In this document: positions 47,101 to 57,829 of the stretch, one piece after another | Layout: each line of letters opens with the position of its first letter | Numbering within the stretch: position 1 is the stretch's first letter | NCBI GenBank assembly: GCA_023374045.1 | Contig: CM041781.1 | Coordinates: forward strand, 140,608,982-140,672,981 | DNA length: 64,000 nucleotides | Direction: 5' to 3' | From: Limonium bicolor | Taxonomy: Eukaryota > Streptophyta > Magnoliopsida > Caryophyllales > Plumbaginaceae | Notes under the pieces: model-generated | Told to the model about the DNA's origin: nothing | The model's database searches: none | What the model saw: only the letters and a program-made list of their open reading frames with translations | Translations under genes and position numbers: made by a program

Positions 47101-47931
47101 CAACCTTCCCTTTAGTTTATCCAAGGCTATTTTACTGACTCACGTCGGGCCACAGGGGCATACTATGTTTGTTCGGTGTGCTTGGATTACTATATCCGAC
47201 ACACCTTGGGGTTAAGTTATTCGTTCAATCTAACAGGACTGGTAGTTATGTAACGAGCTTAGCATGGGTTTGGCAACATTCTCTAGGCTCTCCATGTGTT
47301 CTGACTGTATTGGTTTGGTTCCTAAAGTGAACCGTTCTTGTTATGTTATGTGTGTTGTTGTGCTATGCAATATCCCTTGCTATGCTAAATTTATGTTGTT
47401 TGTTTAAAATCAATGTCATGTTATCATGACAAATAGTTGCGCGTATCCCGGTAGCCGATGGGCTGCGCGTTAACCATACCAGCCAAGGGTTGCTGACCCC
47501 CTCGGGGGCTCCATATTTATATTGCAGGATGAGGATCGAAGAAGCAGAGTGGCTGTAGATCTAGGTCGTGTTATACTTTTGGTTATTTTGGATGTTGAGC
47601 CCGGGATGCGCCTGTGCTCCCGTGGCGTTATATTTTGGCGCCGGTGTTTTGACAGTGGCGTTGTTGACAGTTTACAGTGGCAGTTCATGGTTTACAGTTT
47701 ACAGTGACGTTGTGATGTAAATACTCGGTATTGTTGGTTATGTATATATATGGATGTTAGTACCTAACGCTCGGGAGTCTGATCATCAGACTGGTACACT
47801 TGTATTTATTCTGCCTTGTTAACCACGTGGGTGGTTAACGGCGTTGTAGCACCGCACCATTTAGTTATTGTTAGTTGTTTATTTCCGCTGCGATTTCAGT
47901 TAGTTGTTAAGTACGTAGTAGGGTTGTTACA
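44116..47931 (+). mobile_element. Solo LTR of gypsy family A (copy 2)
   Basis: 3816 bp starting TGAAATACCCC and ending GTTGTTACA, flanked by TAAAG at 44111-44115 and 47932-47936. No internal region is present, so this is a solo LTR. It is homologous to the LTR at 3089-7044 in opposite orientation. The dyad arrays of the two copies differ strongly although the surrounding sequence aligns. Confidence 0.9.
46243..46498 (+). repeat. Dyad array in LTR A2 (GGTCCGGGACTTAGG / GTCCCGGACC units)
   Basis: Four units of about 72 bp. Each starts GGTCCGGGAC and closes with GTCCCGGACC or ACCCGGACC after a 12-18 base loop, then has a spacer with CCGAGAG in the first three. The 9-10 bp stems are nearly perfect. 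It lies 1.43-1.69 kb from the LTR end, the same place as the array in LTR A1. Confidence 0.88.
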
Positions 47932-48216
47932 TAAAGTGTTATATTTTTGTCCAATATCAAATTTGAAGTTTTTTAAGCTCATATGTGACATGTGGGACCC
48001 AATGAATATGTCAGGTGTTCATTGAGTCCCACATGTCACATATAAGCTTAAAAAACTTCAAATTTGATATTAGACCAAAATATAACACTTTAACATCGTT
48101 CATGTAAAGTTTCATCAATTTTGGACAACATTTAAGCATGTTTAAAGTTGAATTATGAAAAAAATAGTGGTATTTTGAATTATAAACTCAAACAGTGGTA
48201 TTTTGTGAATTTTCCC

Positions 48217-51200
48217 TAAAAGAATGATAGTGTAAAAAAATTGCCCCCCCCCCCCTATAATATTCCTGGGTTCGCTACTGTCTATAAGCTCCTTTATGAA
48301 ATCTTTTAGAACTGTTAAATACCACAGTTGTTAGCAAATGTTGAGTTTATAAAAGAAGTTAATGGCAGGCGAAGAATGTGCATAAACCTAACAAGTATAA
48401 TAAAGTTCGTTCAAAAACTTTTTACCTGCTTCCATAAATAGTCAAACTAGTGACAGCAACAATGCAGAGTATCATTTTAAAGTTTCTTAGACGCGTCTTT
48501 GAAATATAACCATATTAAAATGATTCTACAAGATGAGGAAAATACATCATTTTTAACAAGCCACATATCATACTATTGGAAGAGTTTCAAGTACTCTGAG
48601 TGTGATGATGATAGTAACTATGTTCCTGATTACTAACATTTGTATGTGAGTGAAAAATAGTTAGTTATTCCTTAAGACTAAAGTTAATAAGTCATGGTTG
48701 CCGTAAAACTCTGAGAGAGCGTTGGGCAGACATCGTGTGGGAGTTGTTCACCTGTGGAGCAGGCTCATCCGACTAAGATAAAAATTTAAATAAGACTATA
48801 AATGGATAAGAGCAAAGATCATTCATGACTAGTCATCCTTGAAGGTAGTTTGAAGCAACATTCGAAGCTTCAGAACTAACTTATCCCAAAGAAGAATCAA
48901 ACATTTAAGTAGAGCAAACACCATGTCAAGCTGCATTCACACTAAGACACTCGTCTGAACAAGTTGCATTTAGGCACGGGAAAGTGACCTCTGAGCTTCC
49001 GGAAGCCAACAAAACGGTTGATGTGAAGATCCCAAGGGTGATCCACACCAGCACTTATCTTCCAATGATATAAGTGGAATTTAAGACACATTAAAGAATG
49101 TAAATCATTTCACTAAATTCCTGGCTATTATTAAGAGAAAAAACAAGCACACAAATACATAGAATGTTTCCTACTCTGAGAATTTAAGTGTGAGCCAATA
49201 TTTTCTATGGTGTAAGTCAAAGTGAGTGAGAGAAAGAGAATTATAACTCGAGCATTGTTCTTAGGTTTGTGTTAGTGAAGAACTTATGAAAGACACATGT
49301 GTGACGCCTTGCTATGAGCAAGTAGTTGTAGTGTGAGTGTGTCTCATTCTGCTAGGATACCTTGACACAGTGAATGTGTGCAAGAGGGGTATCCTTTGCT
49401 CAGGTGTAGAGGGAGGTTTCTCACACGAGTTATGTGTGTGAGAGAGAGAGAAACATATTGTTAAGTCAATCAATACATAACCAATTGTCCATACCGTGTC
49501 ATATGTCACTCTCAGCTATTTCAATAAACACATAGTTCGGGGAATATAATGTGATCTTGGTTATCAAAGGAGAAAGAGAACATTTAACTTCCTTCAATTT
49601 ATTGGGAAGTAGACGTAGATAAATGGATATGAAATCAACTATGATATCCATAATATTCCTTCTTTTGACATAATAGATAAAATGTTGCGTAACCAGATAG
49701 CTACCCTAGTGTACTCCTCAATGGTATTTAATGGTGCATCTCATCTTCTAACTTTTTTATATTCTAGGAAAATTAACCTCAACCATTTATATTTAATCAA
49801 TCCGAGTTGATTTCAAGGAAATAAGCTTTATAATAAAAAAACAAAAGGCGCATTTTTGCTTTCTAGAGCAAGCAACACAATACAAGCAAGTACAAATAGC
49901 ATCTCTCATCTTTTATTTACTCCCATCTCAATCAGGAAGCAATGGAAGAGCAAGGAAGATAAACACTTATCTTGGCTAAGAGGCCAATGGTCAAGGTAAT
50001 CAATGAAAAATGAGCTCTAGCTAACAAGGAACTATTCTTGAAGGCGAATAAATCCTTCACCAAAAGTCAAAAGAAGAAAGTGGTAGACAAATAGGAGCTA
50101 GCTTGGAAAGATATGATTTTTAACCATCAAATACCAAATCAAAAAAAAGAAAGAAAAGCATGCAAGATTCAGTGTGAATGGGTTTCAAAAACTCCTTAAA
50201 GAGAAATAGAAGCAAATGAGGTAATCGTGAATTTGGAAGTGTCATGATTCAGTTTATGGAGAGGATATATAGGCAAGTTAATAAACTAGTAACATTATCA
50301 TAGTTGTTAAAGTGTCACTATGCTTGTGTCTTTTTTCATCCCATAATGTTCTCAGCTTCTGCCACAAACTAAAACAAAATTCAAGTGTCATCCAGCTTAG
50401 TAAATAAGATGCTCGTTGACATGGTAATGGTTGGAGCAACGAGCAGAAAATAGCCCTGGGGTTTGAAATACAAAGCGTCCAAACTAGTTTATCGTCCGAG
50501 AAAGATAATATACACAAATGCACAATTGATTGAGCAGATAAATCAAAGTAAAAACCTGGCCTGTTTTTTTTTTGAAACAAACTGAGGCTGGCCTGTTAAT
50601 CACCACATCAATTACACATTGCGTCTCAATGATACCACCACATTCCCTTCTTTCCTTTTTCTAGAATCTATTTCCCCCAAATCAAAAAGAAAGCGGAAAA
50701 ACTGAACATAACTACAACTAATATTTCTATTGCCTTTCTATTTACCTCCCCTCTGCGCTCAATTTACAATCATAACTATGTCCTAACACATGTACAGTTT
50801 ACCATCTCCAAGAACCCTCAACCTACGTCCTTGCACAACCCAGCAGGAGATAGGACTAAAAGACAGCCGCCCAACGTCCAGAGCCTCCATTACTTGCACA
50901 TTGTCTGTCTCAATGATACAACCACAAGATACCCCATCAATTCGGCTGCTCCGATCCCCAGCTTCCAGACACCATGCCACGGTCATGCCAAGACCTGTCT
51001 TCAGAGTAACACATAAGTGAACATCAGGTCACCATGGAAAAGCCAAGTTTATCATGCATTCATGCAACAGGACACACTTGATCAATCCATGTTTGCAGGG
51101 CAAAAAAGCTTAGGGTGAAAGGAATACCATCTCCATGCAAGCGGTCGAAAGCTATCAGCCCATCTCACGTTCTTACCAGCTCCATGTTGAGATGTCCCAT

Positions 51201-51267
51201 ACTCACCTGACTTGCAACCTGCTTTTCACCAATTCAACTAGATCCCCAGCGTATTTCGAAACTAAAG
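48217..51267. other. Intergenic region downstream of DEK1
   Basis: Three kilobases without a supported gene. It contains a run of 12 C at 48244-48255, GA-rich short repeats around 49440-49452 and a decayed DEK1-like piece at about 49610-49720. The last few hundred bases before 51268 are presumably the DEK1 3' UTR; I could not fix its polyadenylation site. Confidence 0.45.
49610..49720 (-). pseudogene. Decayed fragment similar to a DEK1 exon/intron boundary
   Basis: The plus strand shares AATATTCCTTCTTTTGAC exactly with 51894-51911, where DEK1 exon sequence meets its upstream intron. Weaker similarity continues on both sides (GTAGACG... and AGATAGCTACCCT against AGATAGCTCCCCT). This suggests an old partial duplication of the DEK1 3' end. 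The stretch is short, so chance or a shared transposon cannot be excluded. Confidence 0.45.
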
Positions 51268-52601
51268 CTACAAAGCATCCAGGGTTACAGAAGCCTTAGT
51301 GAAAACCGAGAGAACAAATGGTGCTTCTTCCCCAGGGTGGATGGTTGTAGGAACTATGGTGTAACCCCTGGGGTCCGGATCAAGTACCATTTCACATGAT
51401 ATTTCTCGTGAATTGACATAATCAGTCCCACCAACTGATTCATGCAGGTAGATGTTTAAGCTGCCCGTCTTCCACGTGTCTTGAGTATCCTCATCCCAAT
51501 ATAATACATCAACGAATCATGACCTGATTGATAATTACCAAAACCTGTGGTTCCTCTAGAGAAACCCGCACCCTGGCCAAGCAAATGTTAGTAGCATCAG
51601 CCAATTGCGAGGAATGCATAAACAAATCGGCTATGATTGATTTTCTAAAGATAAAGCTCTCTCTGCTGACTATACCTGGGTTAGTGTAATAAACATGTAT
51701 TGGAAGTGAAGCGTCTGCCCCTGTAGCCCTCAGACGAAACTGTGGATTCTGATTCCATGTGTCGTAATCCTGGCAACCACCTGCACTGTATCCCCGCCAT
51801 TGGCTGCGTATGGAGTACCGCATCTCAGATGGGTAGACGCGGCAAACATAGATTGACCTGAAGTGAATCTGGAAATCTTGCCACGACATCCAGAATATTC
51901 CTTCTTTTGACTGAACAGGCAAAACATTCCATAAAAAGATAGCTCCCCTTATTATACTAGTTTTTGACAGAAAGATGCACAATCAAGAGATGATATAGAA
52001 CCTGTGATGCGTGCTTCAGTTTATGCCTCATCCTATCAGTCCATTCAGGTGACGAATCTGACCAAGGTCCATTCCATTCCACTTCATTTGCCCAGGGATT
52101 TCGAATTTGAACAAGCTTGTGTCCATCTACTTCTTTTACCTTCAGAAGCACGAAAGTCGGTTATAACATATGACCAACAAAAAATAGTTTTGCGTTAAGA
52201 CTGAAGCACTTTTGAGGTACCTGCAATATCGAATAGGCATGACCCTGGACTATGCCACTGGAAGAAATGTGAACATCTGACCCGGATGGGCTACCGGCAC
52301 CAAGCAAAAATCCCTCCTGCTTAAAACGCAGTAGCTGAGACCACAATCTCCCACTTGCAAGATCGATCTGAGCCTGGGCACTTCTCATGTCAATTTCCTC
52401 TCCAGCACCTCCAGTTAGGTCCACAAGCGCATCCTGGACAAGTCCACCTTCCAATGCCTCATAAGATCCATGTAACTTTGCATATGCTTTTTCCAATATG
52501 GAGACCCATAGTTCATTCCTCTTTTGACTCGTAGCAAATGCAGGTTTACCAGGAGCCTCACATGGTATCCAATCATCTACAATAACAGGAACCCATTCAC
52601 C
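51268..52601 (-). CDS. DEK1: DEFECTIVE KERNEL 1 (DEK1) phytocalpain, last four coding exons (5' partial)
   Basis: Exons on the minus strand: 52221-52601, 52002-52139, 51676-51910, 51268-51572, all with GT-AG introns. They encode about 353 C-terminal residues of a protein that is about 2150 residues in Arabidopsis. Exon 1 here holds [24 protein letters not shown] and the catalytic His of GHAYSI. Exon 2 holds the catalytic Asn in [11 protein letters not shown]. Exons 3 and 4 form the C2-like calpain III domain ([21 protein letters not shown]) and end VTLDAL. The catalytic Cys lies upstream, beyond the gap. DEK1 is a plasma-membrane regulator of epidermal fate and growth. Two frame breaks are visible: two bases short near 51693 and one base short near 51456. 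The intact splice sites favour sequence error over decay. Confidence 0.9.
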
Positions 52602-52857
52602 CTAGACAGAAAACAAGTGGTAGAGCATTGATAAATATGAAGCATCTTTAAATTATCTTGGCACTTCATAGACCACGTCAAGCAGAATTACAAAGATTTG
52701 AGAAAAGATGCGCCAACATAGACTCATGATAGTGATATGACCTCCAATAATGCAGTTTTCTGTAGACATGACAGAATTTATAACAACTGCAACAAAACTA
52801 AACAGATAATTCAATAGGCAACTTGTTTTCACGATGGGTCGACGAACTTCAAACTGA
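52602..52857 (-). other. DEK1 intron, cut by the gap
   Basis: The sequence upstream of the exon at 52221-52601 ends in TCTAG at the acceptor and has no coding features. It runs into the N stretch at 52858, so the next upstream exon is missing. Confidence 0.6.
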
Positions 52858-53357
52858 NNNNNNNNNNNNNNNNNNNNNNNNNNNNNNNNNNNNNNNNNNN
52901 NNNNNNNNNNNNNNNNNNNNNNNNNNNNNNNNNNNNNNNNNNNNNNNNNNNNNNNNNNNNNNNNNNNNNNNNNNNNNNNNNNNNNNNNNNNNNNNNNNNN
53001 NNNNNNNNNNNNNNNNNNNNNNNNNNNNNNNNNNNNNNNNNNNNNNNNNNNNNNNNNNNNNNNNNNNNNNNNNNNNNNNNNNNNNNNNNNNNNNNNNNNN
53101 NNNNNNNNNNNNNNNNNNNNNNNNNNNNNNNNNNNNNNNNNNNNNNNNNNNNNNNNNNNNNNNNNNNNNNNNNNNNNNNNNNNNNNNNNNNNNNNNNNNN
53201 NNNNNNNNNNNNNNNNNNNNNNNNNNNNNNNNNNNNNNNNNNNNNNNNNNNNNNNNNNNNNNNNNNNNNNNNNNNNNNNNNNNNNNNNNNNNNNNNNNNN
53301 NNNNNNNNNNNNNNNNNNNNNNNNNNNNNNNNNNNNNNNNNNNNNNNNNNNNNNNNN
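52858..53357. other. Assembly gap of exactly 500 N
   Basis: The run of N is exactly 500 bases long, a fixed filler length used by several scaffolding programs, so true distance and even adjacency are unknown. Left of it is a DEK1 intron; right of it is an inverted copy of sequence from about 38.25 kb. Confidence 0.98.
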
Positions 53358-55638
53358 TTTAAGAATCCTACTGAAAACTGGGTTTTGTATAATAAAGATT
53401 TGGATGGCTTTTCTTTGTGTTTCAACTGGAATTTCTTGGTAAAAGAAGCTACTTGAGTGTGTGAACAACTATGGATAAGTGGGAAGCAAAATGAGTTTCA
53501 TAGGCTAGAAAGCAAGAGAATTCAGATCTATCCAATTGCTGTCCTAATAGAATTTGGTTCTTTATATTGGATGTTTTTCTGTGAGTTTTTAGCTAGAATT
53601 GCTCGGTAAAGGAAGCTAATTAGGTTTATGAACCTCCATGAAAAAGTGGGATGCAGGTTTCATAAGTTTCTTAGGCTATAATGACAAGAACACTTAAATC
53701 TGTCCAAGAAAGTTGCTGTTGTTGTTCTAGTTGAACTCGGTGGGATCATGGAGTAGTTTAGGTTGTTTTTCTTGGATTTTACAGATCAATGATGTTGTTC
53801 TATCTTATATGGATCTAGGAGAACAATTATATTGACTAGATCTAATGGAATTACCAAGATATGCTAAGATGTACAAAGTTGTACAAAATGTAAAAAACAT
53901 TGTTGTTGTTGTAACTGAATTGAAAGATGGTTGTGAGAATTGTTTTTTTCTAAGTTTAATGAGTCATTAAGGTTTATAAGGTCTGGGTAAGAGTATATGA
54001 TCAATTTGTTGGGGTAAATTGGGTTATACAACATGGTTACACAAATTGTAAAATGTAAAGTTGTTAAAGTGCAAGATTGTTGTTAAAATAACAATGGATA
54101 GTTTTATTGTTGTTTAGGTCAGTAGCTTAGTTTTATGTTATCCTTGATTAAATTATGGTTTATTTTCAAGTATTATGTGAGTATAATAGCAAGAAATAAT
54201 GGCTAAAACACTAGGTACGTCACTTAAGAAATTGTTTGTAAAATTGTCACCGTTATTGTTGTTATTTATACACCCAAGTGTGGGAGTGTTTACATGAGTT
54301 GATACTTCTATGTTTCAGTGATCAATTGAGTTTATATTTATTATAAGGATATTTTTGACAGCTTGGTTCAAGTGTAACTTAGTTAGATTGCTTGGATGCA
54401 CATAAGTGCACAAATTGTTACAATGGTGAATTGTAAATGTTGTTTTGTGTTGTTTCTGTCTAGTAGTTGCTATGTCTGATTATATTGCTCTTTGTGATGC
54501 TATAACTTGTACTATACTGATATGGAAGTATGGGGTGAGGCAAGGAAGTGCCTAACCATTTGTTTAAGTGATTGTTGATTACTTACTCCTAACAATGTAT
54601 TAGAGTTTGTTGTGATTGCCTCTACCAATGTAGTGAGGTCTTTTTATTTGCTCCTACCAATGTATTGGATCTAAGCCATCATGATCTACTCTATGTACTG
54701 ATGATTCATAGGAGGTGTGCACACTTAAGGACATAGGGTGAGGTGGATGAATTATATGAGGTGAAGAGTTATCTAGGGGCTGTTAATGTTTGTCACTGAT
54801 GATTGTTGTATTTTCTTATGCTAATATGCCAAGATAAATTGTTGTCTATGTAATGCAATTACTTAATCAATTCATGATTGTGTTTATTCTGATGCTATAT
54901 TTAAGTTATGCAAAGTTTGCAAAGAGAAAAGGTATTTTACATGTTATGGTGAAGTTACTCAATTTGCTGATTTGCAACTGCAACCCCTTTCTTTGCTTGT
55001 ATGAATTTTGTGGTTGTATACTACTAGATATATGTGGATGACCCTATATTATGAAGAAGAAATTTCCATCAACCATTTCCTTAGCATCTATTTGTTCAAT
55101 GACATCGTTCTGAGAGATGCTGTTCTTGTGGTGGTGATTAGGAGGGTCACTCATCGTGGTTGACTTATCTTAGGCTGCGTGCTAGGATGAGGTTTAGGAA
55201 CTATGTTGGGTCTTATGGTTTCTAGTTGTTGAAATATTTTTAGTTTCTTTAATGCAAGTTAACTAAGACAATGTTGTAAGTTATTTTGGAAAGTTTAGTA
55301 GCTAAGGAGTTGTGGTGGCTTAAGACTTTTGGTTACGGACATGTGGTCCGTGGGGTTTTGATTTGGTCCGTGGGCTTTTGGGTTTGGTCTATGGATGTAA
55401 GGTGTGTAAGTAAGCTGGTAGCTAAACAAAGTCTAGTTTAAGCTTAATGGAAGGTTGTGGTTGGCCCTTACGTTTAATATGAAGTTGAAGTTTATGCTTA
55501 GTTTGGTTTTGTGGGTTTAACAAATTAGCCTTAGCAATCATCTTCAGGTGGTTGTGTCGGAAGCACCCCCAGATTGAGTTATAAGTCTTCCGCTGCATTG
55601 TTTTGAGTTTTTATTGGTCTGAAATTTGGGGTGTTATA
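53358..55638 (+). mobile_element. Solo LTR B, right-arm copy, truncated by the gap
   Basis: Inverted counterpart of 35970-38249, ending GGGGTGTTATA at 55638 next to CTGGG (55639-55643), the complement of the CCCAG duplication. The MITE seen in the left copy would lie beyond the gap, so its presence here is unknown. A GTCCGTGG repeat is at 55335-55397. Confidence 0.85.
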
Positions 55639-57442
55639 CTGGGTTTTTCTAGCACAACATGCTGTACAAAGCTCATTATTTACAGACTTTAAAGTAGTAA
55701 CTGAAATTTTTAATAGCATAGGCAGTAATAGTGGTAAAGGGGTGACCAAGGCGTTGATGCCAAATGTCATTAGGAGCAGCATAGGTGTAGTTGAGTTGGG
55801 GTTTGGGGGAAAATCCACTTGAGGAAAGCAATATACTTCATCTTTAACAACCCCTTGAAGTAGAGTGGTCTTGGAAATCCGATTCGTTAGAAGAAAACAA
55901 TTAGGATAGAACTCAAAGTAAACAAAATAATCCTTGCAGAGCTAATTTACAGAAATAAGTTGCTTCTTAAGAAAAGGACTATGGATGATATTATTCAGAA
56001 TAAAACTATTACCAGCAATAGAAATCAAACCATTATCCTGATGTGTTATAGGCAGATTGGATCCATCTTCTAAAGTCACAATGTCTGTTCTTGTGTAATC
56101 TAAGGTAGATATATTTCATCTTAGAAAAATCATTAGAGAAGTGATTTATGGCTACTGTATCAGACAACCACTCAGAAGTAGAAAATCTCCCAGTAGCATT
56201 TGAAGCAATAGAATTAGGAGGTCGAGCTTGATAAGAGTGATTAAAGCGATAATAGTATTTTTTAGCTACATGACCTCTTTTGTCACAATTTGACACTTAG
56301 GTCTGTGATCAGGAGCACTATTAAACAGGTTAGTTTTTGTTCTGGCTGGTAAGAATTGTGAAGAATTGAATTGGGTGCTTCTTTCCCGCTGCCTTTGCCA
56401 TGTTATTTTATTAAATTCCTCAGAACTTGAAGTACACCGCCTGAATTTGTGAATATGGCATTTAGGGAGACATTGTAGCGGTTTTGTTTTTGCTGTTGAT
56501 CGAGCCAAGCTTCATTGGACAACATAAAATTCAGCAACTAACTAGCTGTACATGGCTCAAGCCGAGTGAGAATGTTAGAGACCATTGGGCCAAAATCGCT
56601 AGCCAGTCCTTTCAATAGATAGCAATGAAATTCTTGTTGAGATACTATGTGGTCGGTAACAGCTAGAGAATCAGATAGGTGTTTGGCTCGATTAAAATAG
56701 GTGGTACATCGTTTGTGATTTTTTCAACAGAGGCAAGTTAAATGAGATAATTGCTTATTTGGGCATTGTTTTGAGCATTTCATGGTTGTACTCCCAAAGT
56801 TTGGCTGAAGGTTCAAGGCCTACAACTTGCGGGACTAGAGATTCACTCATAGAGGTAAGTAGTATGGCTATTATCATCTGACCTTGATATAGCCATGTTT
56901 CAAATGCTGGATTGATTTCTTCATTCAAGTATTCATTAGGACATTTGTGAGTTCTATTGACAAATTTAAATAAATTCTTACCTCTCGAGAAGGGTAATAT
57001 CATTTATTCCAAATCTTGAAATTATCCTTTCTCAATTTTACTAGGTTGGTTGCTGAGGACAGAATGGACTGAGGAGCTGTTGTTGAGCAACATTTGTGGT
57101 GTTGACATCTTGTTAGTTATTTCCAGTTGAGGATCTATACGTGTTATTGTGGTGGCGCCACCATCAACAGAGGTGCCCAGTAAGGCGTAGCCATTGCCAG
57201 AAGGATACGATGGAAGAGAGGGGAAAGACGACAGAGAAAAAAGTAGGTTAGGCAAGTGGTGGACCGATGCCATACTAGATAGGAGATATTTTAGTAAAGT
57301 GTCGTAGTATTGTTGTGACTCTTACAAAGTAAAAAGTAAGTATATAATATATACAAAGTTCTATGGGTTATTAAAACTGATGTAAGGAATAGATTGTAAA
57401 ATAGCTAATAAAAAGGCCCGCCTCTATTACTAGTCTTGTACA
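55639..57442 (-). pseudogene. Copia element E, right-arm copy (5' part)
   Basis: Inverted copy of 34166-35969: LTR at 57275-57442, gag start MASVHHLPNLL at 57273, Gag, a decayed knuckle (CDKRGHVAKKYYYRF) and the protease region ending at the nested LTR. It carries the same interruption at the same base, so the nested insertion predates the split of the two copies. It has its own small indels, for example a break near 56100 after FSKM. Confidence 0.82.
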
Positions 57443-57706
57443 TTCCTTAATGTAATTATACAAGGATAATGGCAAGCTCCGGCTCACAAACAAACATGTA
57501 GAAGCTAGACGTCGCCTAGTCTTCCAAGTAACACTCCTCGAGAGTGAGGAAACTTATCCTGCACGGCTGCACCACATTTACACGCCAACCAGGTAAGTCA
57601 CACAAGATGACAGACTTAATAAAAAAGGAGTGAGGTTAGAGGATTCGAACTCATAACCTCTTATTCCTTACTCCACCCTATACATTAGTTGGGGCTACTG
57701 GACCTT
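57443..57706 (-). mobile_element. tRNA-derived SINE-like element (right arm)
   Basis: Inverted copy of 33903-34165 with the same A-box-like and B-box (GTTCGAATCC, here on the minus strand) motifs. It abuts the copia E LTR. Confidence 0.55.
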
Positions 57707-57829
57707 TCTTTCCTGGATTAAACCTCCTCAACTCCATTAAGGCATTAACAGCTTTAAGCATGTCAACAAACTCTATTATAGTCATTTTTCCTTCTTATAA
57801 GTAAATACCCCATGTTAGATACACTTAAC
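57707..57829. other. Short spacer between SINE-like element and LINE
   Basis: Mirrors about 33779-33902. It holds a stretch rich in TTAA and GGAGGTTTAA-like words with no gene. Confidence 0.35.

Larger units (their letters stand above)
43984..48216. mobile_element. Mutator-like foldback MITE, split by a solo LTR
   Basis: The outer ends (43984-44115 and 48085-48216) are long inverted repeats, starting G(T/G)GAAAATTCACAAAATACC. Flanks TAAAAGATA and TAAAAGAAT suggest a decayed 9-bp duplication, as expected for Mutator-like elements. Without the LTR the element is about 412 bp and almost entirely two complementary arms around a short loop near 48009-48018. The family A solo LTR sits in the left arm, flanked by TAAAG. 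Confidence 0.75.

Noticed and set aside
48244..48255. Run of 12 C
   Set aside because: An isolated homopolymer with no associated structure; possibly a length error.
52653..53468. Long apparent open frames across the N stretch
   Set aside because: They consist mostly of unknown residues from the 500-N gap.
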